DNA of 6,537 bases from an uncultured Bacillota bacterium (lineage in GTDB: Bacteria; Bacillota; Clostridia; Caldicoprobacterales; UBA3941). The translations under genes and the position numbers were made by a program. The stretch's first letter is position 1. Each line of letters opens with the position of its first letter. The notes below the pieces were generated by a model. It made no database searches and was not told the DNA's origin. It was given only the letters and a program-made list of their open reading frames with translations. Of the stretch, positions 1-5,689 are shown one piece after another. The DNA lies in contig CALGOY010000251.1 in assembly GCA_937960725.1 (NCBI GenBank), forward strand, positions 1-6,537, in the 5' to 3' direction.

Positions 1-185
1 TTGAAATTTTCTAAATTCTCTTCATAAACTACTTGTATATTCTTAAAAAAGCTACCGTCGTTTATTTCAATAAATCCAAGCCTTTTAGAGGCCCTTATCG
101 TCCTGACCCATCCGGCAATAGTTATTACCTGGTCTACATATTTTTGGGTGTTCCTATAAATATCTTTTACTAAAACTGTTTTCAC
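1..185 (-). CDS. asnS: Asparaginyl-tRNA synthetase, N-terminal part (cut by window edge)
   Basis: Cytoplasmic class II aminoacyl-tRNA synthetase that charges tRNA-Asn with asparagine using ATP. Only the first 61 codons plus two bases are present. The translation begins (V/M)KTVLVKDIYRNTQKYVDQ, then ITIAGWVRTIRASKRLGFIE and NDGSFFKNIQVV. This is the N-terminal OB-fold anticodon-binding domain shared by AsnRS and AspRS, and the GWVRTIR...FIEINDGS pattern is the typical one for AsnRS. The start is a GTG at 183-185, chosen because AGGGAGG sits eight bases upstream and because the protein then begins as AsnRS does. A consensus sigma-A promoter lies at 229-257. The catalytic domain is outside the window, so AsnRS is preferred over AspRS or a related OB-fold protein on N-terminal resemblance only. 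It is divergent from the small gene at 446. Confidence 0.88.
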   Translation of the reverse strand, partial: MKTVLVKDIYRNTQKYVDQVITIAGWVRTIRASKRLGFIEINDGSFFKNIQVVYEENLENF

Positions 186-228
186 CGCGTTTTCCTCCCT
201 ACCTATTTAAAAACCTATATTAATATAA

Positions 229-257
229 CTTATACTACTTGTACATTTGGCTGTCAA
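229..257 (-). promoter_or_regulatory. Proximal sigma-A promoter of asnS
   Basis: On the minus strand TTGACA (257-252) is separated by exactly 17 bases from TATAAG (234-229). The -35 matches the consensus fully and the -10 matches five of six bases. Transcription would start near 222, giving a leader of about 37 bases with the ribosome binding site AGGGAGG. That is too short for a T-box. Confidence 0.75.
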
Positions 258-331
258 TATATTTTTGTTCTGCCCGTCAAAAGCATTTCTAAAGAAATTA
301 AATTCAAAAGCCGAAACTGCAGCTACTTCAT

Positions 332-360
332 ATAATATAGTATATTTAAAATCCAGTCAA
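332..360 (-). promoter_or_regulatory. Possible distal promoter of asnS
   Basis: On the minus strand TTGACT (360-355), a 17-base spacer and TATTAT (337-332) each match five of six consensus bases. It points toward asnS and would give a leader of about 140 bases in which I see only weak hairpins and no T-box signature. In such A+T-rich DNA a chance match is possible. Confidence 0.4.
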
Positions 361-368
361 TTACACCT

Positions 369-397
369 TTGCTAGCACTGCTGATTTTAAATAAAAT
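369..397 (+). promoter_or_regulatory. Candidate promoter of the small gene at 446
   Basis: TTGCTA (369-374), 17 bases, TAAAAT (392-397). The -35 matches four and the -10 five of six consensus bases. Transcription would start near 404, about 42 bases before the ATG. The rest of 258-445 holds no gene that I can see. Confidence 0.4.
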
Positions 398-445
398 TGA
401 TGGATTTATAAAGCATAAGTGTTTAATAGGTTAGGAGGTATAAAT

Positions 446-841
446 ATGGAAAGGATTAGAAACGAAATTCTCTCCAATCCAGAACTGGCTAAAATGCTGC
501 TTCAGCCGGACAATGGTGAAAAAGTATTTATAGGTGGACAATGTAAGATAATAATCTGCCCCCAGCCTGCAAATCTAAAATTTGTCCTATGCGACGTGAA
601 AATCGAGGAACAGAAGTCCAACGAGGAAAAGTTAACTGAAAAGGAGTCCGCTGAAATTAACGAAACGCAAGAAAAACTTATCGAAGATATGGAGCCTACT
701 GAAGCTAGCAAAACACAAGCAAAACTTATCGTGAATACAGAACCCGCTGAAGTTGACAAAACATCAGCTGAGCTCATTGTGAATCCAGAGCCGGCTGAGG
801 CTTCCGAAACATCAGCTAAGCTCATCGTAAATGCTGAATAA
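446..841 (+). CDS. Unrecognised small protein with Cys core and acidic 16-residue repeat tail
   Basis: I do not recognise this 131-residue protein. The start is the ATG at 446, preceded at 7 bases by AGGAGG (433-438). A GTG at 419 in the same frame has no ribosome binding site. Residues 1-29 look helical (NPELAKMLLQ in the middle) and are followed by Gly30-Gly31. A short core follows with Cys33, Cys38-Pro39 and KFVLC (45-49) then DVKIEE. From about residue 58 to the end the chain is rich in Glu, Ala, Lys and Pro and built of 16-residue repeats. There is no signal peptide or membrane segment. The core and N-terminal part align with the product of the next gene, so the two are paralogues. The Gly-Gly before a Cys-bearing segment resembles leader/core junctions of some peptide precursors, but no modification or export gene is in view. 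A small structural or surface protein is equally possible. Confidence 0.72.
   Translation: MERIRNEILSNPELAKMLLQPDNGEKVFIGGQCKIIICPQPANLKFVLCDVKIEEQKSNEEKLTEKESAEINETQEKLIEDMEPTEASKTQAKLIVNTEPAEVDKTSAELIVNPEPAEASETSAKLIVNAE
617..838 (+). repeat. Tandem 48-bp (16-codon) repeats inside the coding region
   Basis: Three units, residues 73-88 (ETQEKLIEDMEPTEAS), 89-104 (KTQAKLIVNTEPAEVD) and 105-120 (KTSAELIVNPEPAEAS), are followed by a partial unit 121-131 (ETSAKLIVNAE). The units start at 662, 710, 758 and 806. A degenerate copy lacking one residue precedes them at residues 58-72 (SNEEKLTEKESAEIN), starting at 617. The consensus is about [EK]T-[QS]-A-K-L-I-V-N-x-E-P-A-E-A-S. The later units resemble one another most, consistent with recent tandem duplication at the 3' end. 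Confidence 0.85.
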
Positions 842-878
842 ATAAAAAGACGCTGTTAAGGATAGCTAACTTACTCGT

Positions 879-908
879 TTGATATAGGGGCAGCACACCC
901 AATATATA
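879..908 (+). promoter_or_regulatory. Candidate promoter of the small gene at 992
   Basis: TTGATA (879-884) matches five of six -35 bases and is followed after 18 bases by TATATA (903-908), a weaker -10. Other AT-rich hexamers downstream, such as TATACT at 954-959, could serve instead but lack a good -35. No terminator is visible between this gene and the one ending at 841, so co-transcription is also possible. Confidence 0.3.
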
Positions 909-991
909 AAATAGTATATCTTTATGAGTAACATTTATATATATACCTAGGCATATACTTATAGTGTAATAAGGAAAAAGGAGGATTGAAT

Positions 992-1231
992 ATGTCAGAT
1001 AAAAGAGCACCTGAGCTTCTCAGCGCCGAAGCAATCAATGCCTTGGCTGAAAATGCCGAAGCTATAAAAAACGTTCTCAGCTCTAATGATGAGAAGATGG
1101 CCCTAGGATGGGGAGGTTCTGCCGATTGCTGCTGCCCCCGATTAGTAAAATTTAAATTCGTATTATGTAACGTATGGATAGATACACCCAATGCAGCTTG
1201 CCCCAATAATTTCGCCCCCTGTGCTGAATAA
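992..1231 (+). CDS. Unrecognised small Cys-rich protein, paralogue of the preceding gene product
   Basis: I do not recognise this 79-residue protein. The start is the ATG at 992, seven bases after AAAGGAGG (977-984), which is a near-perfect ribosome binding site. An in-frame TTG at 986 is too close to that site. Residues 1-40 are Ala/Glu/Asn-rich and probably helical (LLSAEAINALAENAEAIKNV). Gly41-Gly42 follows, then SADCCCPR (43-50), the strand-like KFKFVLCNVWI (53-63), and a tail with Cys70-Pro and Cys77. There are six cysteines in all. Against the product of the gene at 446, CP-x5-KFVLC-x-V-x-I aligns without gaps, and the N-terminal halves align with NxExxK and an EK shortly before GG. Both genes also end in Ala-Glu-stop. 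It has no signal peptide or membrane segment. It may be a modified-peptide precursor, a metal-binding peptide or a structural protein, and the sequence does not decide. Confidence 0.75.
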   Translation: MSDKRAPELLSAEAINALAENAEAIKNVLSSNDEKMALGWGGSADCCCPRLVKFKFVLCNVWIDTPNAACPNNFAPCAE

Positions 1232-1243
1232 AATAAGTTCTCC

Positions 1244-1278
1244 AAAAGCCCTCCAAATAATGTATTTGGGGGGCTTTT
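1244..1278 (+). terminator. Hairpin terminator after the small-gene pair
   Basis: The arm at 1244-1259 (AAAAGCCCTCCAAATA) pairs with 1263-1278 over 16 positions, including one G-U wobble, around a 3-base loop. The T run (1275-1278) is short and lies inside the stem. It begins 12 bases after the stop at 1229-1231 and ends just before the promoter of the next gene. Confidence 0.75.
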
Positions 1279-1279
1279 G

Positions 1280-1288
1280 TGGTATAAT
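1280..1288 (+). promoter_or_regulatory. Extended -10 promoter of the rRNA methyltransferase gene
   Basis: TGGTATAAT (1280-1288) is a full TGn-TATAAT extended -10. No good -35 lies 16-18 bases upstream, since that region is the terminator stem, which fits extended -10 promoters. Transcription would start near 1295, about 28 bases before the GTG start. Confidence 0.6.
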
Positions 1289-1322
1289 GCAAATGCAGTA
1301 AACAATTCGATGGGGTGGTAAA

Positions 1323-2744
1323 GTGAACAGTCTTCCTGCTGATTTTGTAAATAAGATGAAAAATCTCCTAGGAGAGGAGTTCGATGATTTTATAAATTCT
1401 TATGATAAGCCGAGGGCTTATGGATTGAGGGTCAATACGCTAAAAGTTAGTATCGATGATTTTGTAAGACAAGCTCCTTTTAAGCTTAGCAAAATTCCAT
1501 GGGCTCCCGATGGCTTTTATTATTCCCCCGATTGTGAGCCGGGCAAGCATCTTTATCATGAAGCCGGACTTTACTATATTCAAGAGCCCAGCGCTATGCT
1601 CCCCGCTGTTTTGCTCGACCCTAAGCCAGGGGAGCGAATACTAGATTTATGTGCAGCCCCGGGCGGCAAGTCTACCCAAATTGCCTCGGCTATGAAGGGC
1701 TCAGGACTATTGGTAGCCAATGAAATCCATGCTGGCAGGGCAAAGATTTTATCCCAGAATATCGAAAGAATGGGCATTAAAAATTGCGTCGTCCTAAATG
1801 AGAATCCTGCCCAGCTAGAAGCCCATTTTAATGAGTTTTTTCACGGGATATTGGTAGATGCTCCCTGTTCAGGCGAGGGAATGTTTCGCAAAAATCCCGA
1901 AGCCCGGAACGAATGGAGCCCAGACAACGTATCCCTATGCGCCCGCCGGCAGCTTAATATTCTCGACAGCGCCGCTAAGATGCTTATGCCGGGAGGCCGC
2001 TTGGTATATTCTACCTGCACCTTTTCCCCGGAAGAAAACGAACAAGTTATAGAAAAATTTTTATTGGAACATCCGGAATTTGAGATCATATCTCCCACAT
2101 CCCTTCAAAATGAAAATCTAAAAGATAGTTTTGATCAGGGGAGACCTTCTTGGACTTTGACCGGCATAGAGGATGTATCTAAGGCTATCAGAATATGGCC
2201 CCATAAAGTGCAGGGGGAAGGGCATTTCGTCGCTGTATTGAAAAAGAATGAAGCTCCTATACAAGAGCTTTCCTATGACAATTTCGCTGTAAGGAAAGAA
2301 TTACATAGAAATTATAAAAAAAATCCCGATAAGTCAAAGCTTGATTTTTACATGGATTTTGCAAGACAGTTTCTTACATCGTTTCCGGATAGGGGATTTT
2401 CCCTATTCGGAGAACATCTGTATATCATCCCCGAAGGCATGATTTCTTTAGATGGACTAAAAGTCGTCCGCCCTGGATGGCATTTGGGAACCTTTAAGAA
2501 AAATAGGTTTGAGCCTTCCCATGCCCTGGCTTTATCCTTAAACCCTCAAGCTGTTAAGCAGTGCATTAACCTAGACTCCAACTCCGATGATATATATTCA
2601 TATTTGAGGGGAGAGGCTATTTCCTGCAGCGACCAGAAGGGCTGGACGCTGGTATTGGTGGATGGCTACCCTATAGGTTGGGGTAAGGCCTCTAACAATG
2701 TTTTAAAGAACCATTATCCAAAGGGGCTCAGACTGCATATATAA
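1323..2744 (+). CDS. rsmF: 16S rRNA m5C methyltransferase, RsmF/YebU type (NOL1/NOP2/Sun family)
   Basis: This 473-residue S-adenosylmethionine-dependent RNA (cytosine-5) methyltransferase acts in the cytoplasm, most likely on 16S rRNA. Residues 1-100 form the family N-terminal part (RAYGLRVNTLK; YHEAGLYYIQEPSAMLP). The SAM-binding motif LDLCAAPGGKSTQIA is at 107-121. The motif IV DAPCSGEGMFRKN is at 179-191 with Cys182, and the motif VI STCTFSPEEN is at 230-239 with Cys232. These are the two conserved cysteines of the family, the second being the usual nucleophile. WPHKVQGEGHF (292-302) closes the catalytic domain. Residues 320-473 match the extra C-terminal RsmF/YebU region (RPGWHLGTFKKNRFEPSHALA; DGYPIGWGKA), which separates it from the RsmB branch. 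The GTG start is four bases after GGGGTGG. Length fits the family. The exact target cytosine cannot be read from sequence, so the symbol is by resemblance. Confidence 0.9.
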   Translation: MNSLPADFVNKMKNLLGEEFDDFINSYDKPRAYGLRVNTLKVSIDDFVRQAPFKLSKIPWAPDGFYYSPDCEPGKHLYHEAGLYYIQEPSAMLPAVLLDPKPGERILDLCAAPGGKSTQIASAMKGSGLLVANEIHAGRAKILSQNIERMGIKNCVVLNENPAQLEAHFNEFFHGILVDAPCSGEGMFRKNPEARNEWSPDNVSLCARRQLNILDSAAKMLMPGGRLVYSTCTFSPEENEQVIEKFLLEHPEFEIISPTSLQNENLKDSFDQGRPSWTLTGIEDVSKAIRIWPHKVQGEGHFVAVLKKNEAPIQELSYDNFAVRKELHRNYKKNPDKSKLDFYMDFARQFLTSFPDRGFSLFGEHLYIIPEGMISLDGLKVVRPGWHLGTFKKNRFEPSHALALSLNPQAVKQCINLDSNSDDIYSYLRGEAISCSDQKGWTLVLVDGYPIGWGKASNNVLKNHYPKGLRLHI

Positions 2745-2843
2745 ATTGGTGGGGCTGTTGGGATGCTTTTTTATGAATATTGCCATGGTTTGTTAAGATG
2801 GGATAATAGGGCTTCGCAGAGTCTATAAAAAATTCTGGAATTT

Positions 2844-2894
2844 CCAACCCTTTGATGTTATAATTTATTTTATATATTAAAAACAAGGGGTTGG
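2844..2894 (+). promoter_or_regulatory. Inverted repeat framing the asnA promoter and ribosome binding site
   Basis: CCAACCCTTTG (2844-2854) pairs with CAAGGGGTTGG (2884-2894) over 11 positions with one G-T wobble, across a 29-base A+T-rich loop. The loop contains the asnA -10, and the right arm contains the asnA ribosome binding site AAGGGG. TGGAATTT also occurs directly at 2836-2843 and 2892-2899. It may be a DNA operator or an RNA hairpin that hides the ribosome binding site in read-through transcripts. No T-box sequence is seen in 2745-2901, and no clear terminator for the preceding gene. Confidence 0.5.
2856..2864 (+). promoter_or_regulatory. Extended -10 promoter of asnA
   Basis: TGTTATAAT (2856-2864) is a complete extended -10. 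At 17 bases upstream the hexamer TGGAAT is a poor -35. Transcription would start near 2871, leaving a leader of about 30 bases that retains the ribosome binding site but not the left arm of the inverted repeat. Confidence 0.6.
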
Positions 2895-2901
2895 AATTTT
2901 T

Positions 2902-3972
2902 ATGTCTACATTGCCACACGAATTGGAATTATATAGTTCGCAGGATGGTTTGTCGGAAGGTATATCTAGAGAATTTGTAATTCCAGATAACTATAGAAGT
3001 GTTTTAGATATTAAACAAACGGAGATTGCCATTAAGCAGCTAAAGGATTTTTTTGAAAGGGAACTGGCTTCTGAGCTGAACCTGATCAGGGTGTCCGCTC
3101 CGCTATTTGTAAGGCCGGAAACAGGATTGAACGATGACCTTAGCGGCGTTGAACGCCCCGTATCTTTTGAGGTAAAAGCTATAGGGGGTAAGGCTGAGAT
3201 AGTTCATTCTCTAGCTAAGTGGAAGCGGGTGGCCTTGAAGCGGTACGGCTTTAAGCCGGGAGAAGGGCTGTATACCGATATGAACGCTATAAGGCGGGAT
3301 GAAGATTTAGACAATCTGCATTCTATATATGTGGATCAGTGGGATTGGGAGCTGATTCTCACTAAAGAGGAGCGAAGCGAAGCTACCCTCAAGCGAATTG
3401 TAAAGCAAATATTTAAGGTTTTCAAAAAAGCAGAGGATTATATCTGTGGGATCTATCCTAACTTAGAGCGGTACTTGCCCGAGGATATTTATTTTATAAC
3501 CTCCCAGGAGCTGGAGGATATGTATCCTAAGCTGACTCCCCAAGAAAGGGAGGATAGGATTGCGGAAGAGAAGGGGGCAGTATTTATCTCAAAAATAGGG
3601 TATCCGCTCCGCTCGGGTCTTCCCCATGATAATAGAGCTCCTGATTACGATGACTGGCAGCTCAATGGAGATATTCTATTTTGGTTCCCCATATTGAATA
3701 GGGCTATGGAGATTTCCTCCATGGGAATTCGAGTGGATGAAGAATCTTTGCTTAAGCAAATTCGATATGCAAAGTGCGAAGAGAGGCTTAAACTGGAGTA
3801 TCATCAGGATGTTTTGCACGGAAGGCTCCCCTACACCATCGGTGGTGGCATAGGCCAATCCCGAATGTGCATGTTTTTCTTAAATAAAGCTCATATTGGG
3901 GAAGTACAGGCCTCTATTTGGCCTGATGAAATGATTGAGCAATGCGAAAAGGCTAATATATTTTTCCTATAA
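2902..3972 (+). CDS. asnA: Aspartate-ammonia ligase (asparagine synthetase A)
   Basis: It makes asparagine from aspartate, ammonium and ATP, releasing AMP and pyrophosphate, in the cytoplasm. The fold is that of class II aminoacyl-tRNA synthetases. Family signatures run in order: [16 protein letters not shown] (69-84), [17 protein letters not shown] (101-117), [15 protein letters not shown] (121-135), YVDQWDWE (143-150), [13 protein letters not shown] (240-252), NGDILFW (255-261), SSMGIRVD (272-279) and [10 protein letters not shown] (312-321) followed by [11 protein letters not shown]. The aspartates and arginines of these motifs that form the active site in the E. coli enzyme are all present. 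At 356 residues it is about 25 longer than the 330-residue E. coli protein, mainly at the N-terminus. The ATG start is supported by AAGGGG (2885-2890), 11 bases upstream, a little far. It ends against the convergent ddh gene. Confidence 0.97.
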   Translation: MSTLPHELELYSSQDGLSEGISREFVIPDNYRSVLDIKQTEIAIKQLKDFFERELASELNLIRVSAPLFVRPETGLNDDLSGVERPVSFEVKAIGGKAEIVHSLAKWKRVALKRYGFKPGEGLYTDMNAIRRDEDLDNLHSIYVDQWDWELILTKEERSEATLKRIVKQIFKVFKKAEDYICGIYPNLERYLPEDIYFITSQELEDMYPKLTPQEREDRIAEEKGAVFISKIGYPLRSGLPHDNRAPDYDDWQLNGDILFWFPILNRAMEISSMGIRVDEESLLKQIRYAKCEERLKLEYHQDVLHGRLPYTIGGGIGQSRMCMFFLNKAHIGEVQASIWPDEMIEQCEKANIFFL

Positions 3973-3984
3973 AATTTTTAATAA

Positions 3985-4018
3985 AAAATTGGGACAAGCT
4001 TAAACTTGTCCCAATTTT
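3985..4018. terminator. Bidirectional terminator between asnA and ddh
   Basis: AAAATTGGGACAAG (3985-3998) and CTTGTCCCAATTTT (4005-4018) form a perfect 14-bp stem with a 6-base loop. The T-rich tract after it is TTTTATTT for the asnA transcript and TTTTTTATT for the ddh transcript, so it can serve both convergent genes. It starts 12 bases after the asnA stop and ends two bases before the ddh stop. Confidence 0.93.
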
Positions 4019-4020
4019 AT

Positions 4021-5013
4021 TTATAGAAATTCTCTTCTCAATTCTTCTGCCGTTCTAGGGGATATATAGGCAGGAGGGATATCTAGCAGGGTTTTGGCCC
4101 CTGATTGTCCCTCTTGGCTCAGCCTGTAGGCTGCCCTGGCATAAGCCACTAGTACGCTGCCAGTAAATTCCGGATTGCTAGTTAGCTTTAAGGAGAACTC
4201 GATAATCTGGTGGTTTTCATTTTCCTTTCCAGTAAAGCCGCTTCGGATTACGAAGCCTCCGTGGGGCATTCCAGAATGGTTTTTCTCCAGCTCCTCTTCA
4301 GTAATAAAGGTTACCTTAGTTTCATAGTCGGCAAAGTAATTAGGCATTGTCTGGATTTCCTTTTTTATTCTTTCTAGATCTGCTCCTTTCTCTGGAACGA
4401 CATAGCAATCCCGCAGATGTTGCTCTCGGGGAGAAAGCTCTGGATTTTCTCCCGCCCTTACCCTGTCTATGGCTTCTTGGATGGGGATTGTATACTGCAC
4501 CGCTGCTTTGACTCCTTCAACCCTGCGGACGGCATCGGAATGCCCTTGGCTAACTCCTTTGCCCCAGAATGTATATCCTTTTCCGCTAGGAAGGACGGCC
4601 TCGCCTATCACCCGGCTTAATGAAAATAGGCCAGGGTCCCAGCCAACTGAAATGATGCTTATATTGCTTCCCTTGCGAGCTGCCTCGTCCATGGCTTGGA
4701 AATATTGGGGGATCTTTGCATGGGTATCATAGCTGTCTACGGTGTTGAATAGTTTTGCAAGCTCAGGGCCTTGCTCTGGGAGATCAGTAGCAGAACCTCC
4801 GCACAGAAGCATTACGTCTATATCCTGTTTGTATTTTTCCACCTCTGAGATGTGGACCACTTTTACACCTTCAGTTAAGGGGGTTATATCCTGGGGATTT
4901 CTCCTGGTGAATATGGCCACTAGCTCCATATCTTCATTCTTGGAGACAGCCAGCTCGGCTCCCCTCCCAAGGTTTCCATATCCCGTTATGCCTATTCTTA
5001 TCTTGCTTTTCAC
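4021..5013 (-). CDS. ddh: meso-Diaminopimelate D-dehydrogenase
   Basis: This NADPH-dependent enzyme reductively aminates tetrahydrodipicolinate (as L-2-amino-6-oxopimelate) with ammonium to meso-2,6-diaminopimelate in one step. It bypasses the succinylase or acetylase branches of lysine and peptidoglycan synthesis. Residues 5-16 (IRIGITGYGNLG) are the dinucleotide-binding GxGxxG loop. CGGSATDLPEQGP (71-83), DSYDTHAKIPQ (92-102), SVGWDPGLFSLSR (122-134), WGKGVSQGHSDAVRR (149-163) and MPHGGFVIRSGFTG (248-261) are hallmarks of the Ddh family. At 330 residues it is close to the 320 of the Corynebacterium enzyme. The start is a GTG at 5013-5011 that overlaps the TGA of the upstream HD gene by four bases (GTGA), with GGAAGGA just before it, so translation is probably coupled. 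The native cofactor preference cannot be settled by eye. Confidence 0.95.
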   Translation of the reverse strand: MKSKIRIGITGYGNLGRGAELAVSKNEDMELVAIFTRRNPQDITPLTEGVKVVHISEVEKYKQDIDVMLLCGGSATDLPEQGPELAKLFNTVDSYDTHAKIPQYFQAMDEAARKGSNISIISVGWDPGLFSLSRVIGEAVLPSGKGYTFWGKGVSQGHSDAVRRVEGVKAAVQYTIPIQEAIDRVRAGENPELSPREQHLRDCYVVPEKGADLERIKKEIQTMPNYFADYETKVTFITEEELEKNHSGMPHGGFVIRSGFTGKENENHQIIEFSLKLTSNPEFTGSVLVAYARAAYRLSQEGQSGAKTLLDIPPAYISPRTAEELRREFL

Positions 5014-5606
5014 TGTCCTTCCACTTCCTTCACTTCTCCTTTTAGTCCGATTTCATCGGCTACCTTTTGCATTCCTTTTATAGTCTCTTCTATGATCTTA
5101 TCAAGCTCCATCCCTAGCATTTGGGCTCCTTTTTCTATAACTTCCCTATTAACCCCTGCGGCAAAGTTTTTTTGCTTCCATTTTTTCTTCACGGACTTGG
5201 GCTTCAGATCTAAAATACTTTTACTAGGCCTCATGAGAGCCGTTGCCGCTATCAGTCCCGTCAGCTCATCGATGGTGTAGAGAACTTTTTCCATTCTTTC
5301 AACGGGCTCCACGTCGGTACAGATGCCCCAGCCGTGGCTTTGAACTGCCCGGATATAATCCTCCGGCCAGCCTCTCTCCTCTAGGATTTCCCTGGCCTTT
5401 ATGCAGTGCTCCTCAGGATATTTTTCGTAATCTATATCATGGATGAGTCCAATAATTCCCCACTTATTTTTGTCTTCTCCAAATAGCTCTGCAAAGTGCT
5501 CCATTACCGATTCAACAGCTAGGGCATGTTTTATAAGGCTTTCGCTTTGAACGTATTCCTTCAAAAGCTCCATAGCTTTTTCCCTGGTAGGAGTTATTTT
5601 ATCCAT
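5010..5606 (-). CDS. HDIG/HD-domain metal-dependent hydrolase
   Basis: This is a 198-residue single-domain HD-superfamily protein, a predicted cytoplasmic metal-dependent phosphohydrolase of unknown substrate. The HD ligands are visible as His27 (SLIKHALAVE), His56-Asp57 (GLIHDIDYE), His91 (VQSHGWG) and Asp113 (YTIDELTGLI). The EKYPEEHCIKAREILEERGWPED block and the TALMRPSKS segment (122-130) are typical of a widespread clostridial HDIG subgroup. The ATG at 5606-5604 is chosen because GAGGGG lies about six bases upstream. An ATG nine codons earlier (5633) would place that site inside the gene. The last codons overlap ddh (GTGA), and a strong promoter at 5661-5689 drives both. Nothing in the protein links it to diaminopimelate, so the shared operon is the only functional hint. 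Nucleotide, phosphate ester or signalling substrates are all possible. Confidence 0.88.
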   Translation of the reverse strand: MDKITPTREKAMELLKEYVQSESLIKHALAVESVMEHFAELFGEDKNKWGIIGLIHDIDYEKYPEEHCIKAREILEERGWPEDYIRAVQSHGWGICTDVEPVERMEKVLYTIDELTGLIAATALMRPSKSILDLKPKSVKKKWKQKNFAAGVNREVIEKGAQMLGMELDKIIEETIKGMQKVADEIGLKGEVKEVEGQ

Positions 5607-5660
5607 CTGCAATCCCCTCTCTAATTGAAGCAACTTTTCCGCTAAAGTGCATTTAAATAT

Positions 5661-5689
5661 ATTTTAGATACTTGTCCAGCTATTGTCAA
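5661..5689 (-). promoter_or_regulatory. Sigma-A promoter of the HDIG hydrolase-ddh operon
   Basis: On the minus strand TTGACA (5689-5684), a 17-base spacer and TAAAAT (5666-5661) give a full -35 and a five-of-six -10. The -35 abuts the stop codon of the upstream HD gene (5690-5692). Transcription would start near 5654, about 48 bases before the ATG. No terminator separates it from the upstream gene. Confidence 0.75.

Noticed and set aside
329..336. CATATAAT as a sporulation sigma-E -10 element
   Set aside because: No matching -35 element lies at the required distance upstream. The same holds for CATATACT near 952 with sigma-E/K/G patterns.
419..445. Earlier GTG start for the 131-codon small gene
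   Set aside because: No ribosome binding site precedes the GTG, while AGGAGG is ideally placed before the ATG at 446.
502..825. Antisense open frame across the repeat-bearing small gene
   Set aside because: Its openness follows from the repeat codon composition of the plus-strand gene, and its Ser-rich translation mirrors the repeats.
617..838. CRISPR-like array
   Set aside because: The 48-bp periodicity is contiguous, in frame and coding, with no spacers.
337..919. ATAGTATAT shared upstream of both small genes (337-345 and 911-919) as a common regulatory box
   Set aside because: A 9-base A+T word at different distances from the two starts is expected by chance in such DNA.
2745..2901. T-box riboswitch upstream of asnA
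   Set aside because: The gap is only 157 bases and contains no GGGTGG-ACCGCG-type T-box sequence or antiterminator/terminator pair.
4417..5446. Several plus-strand open frames opposite ddh and the HDIG gene
   Set aside because: They lie antisense to two well-identified genes and have no family motifs or ribosome binding sites.
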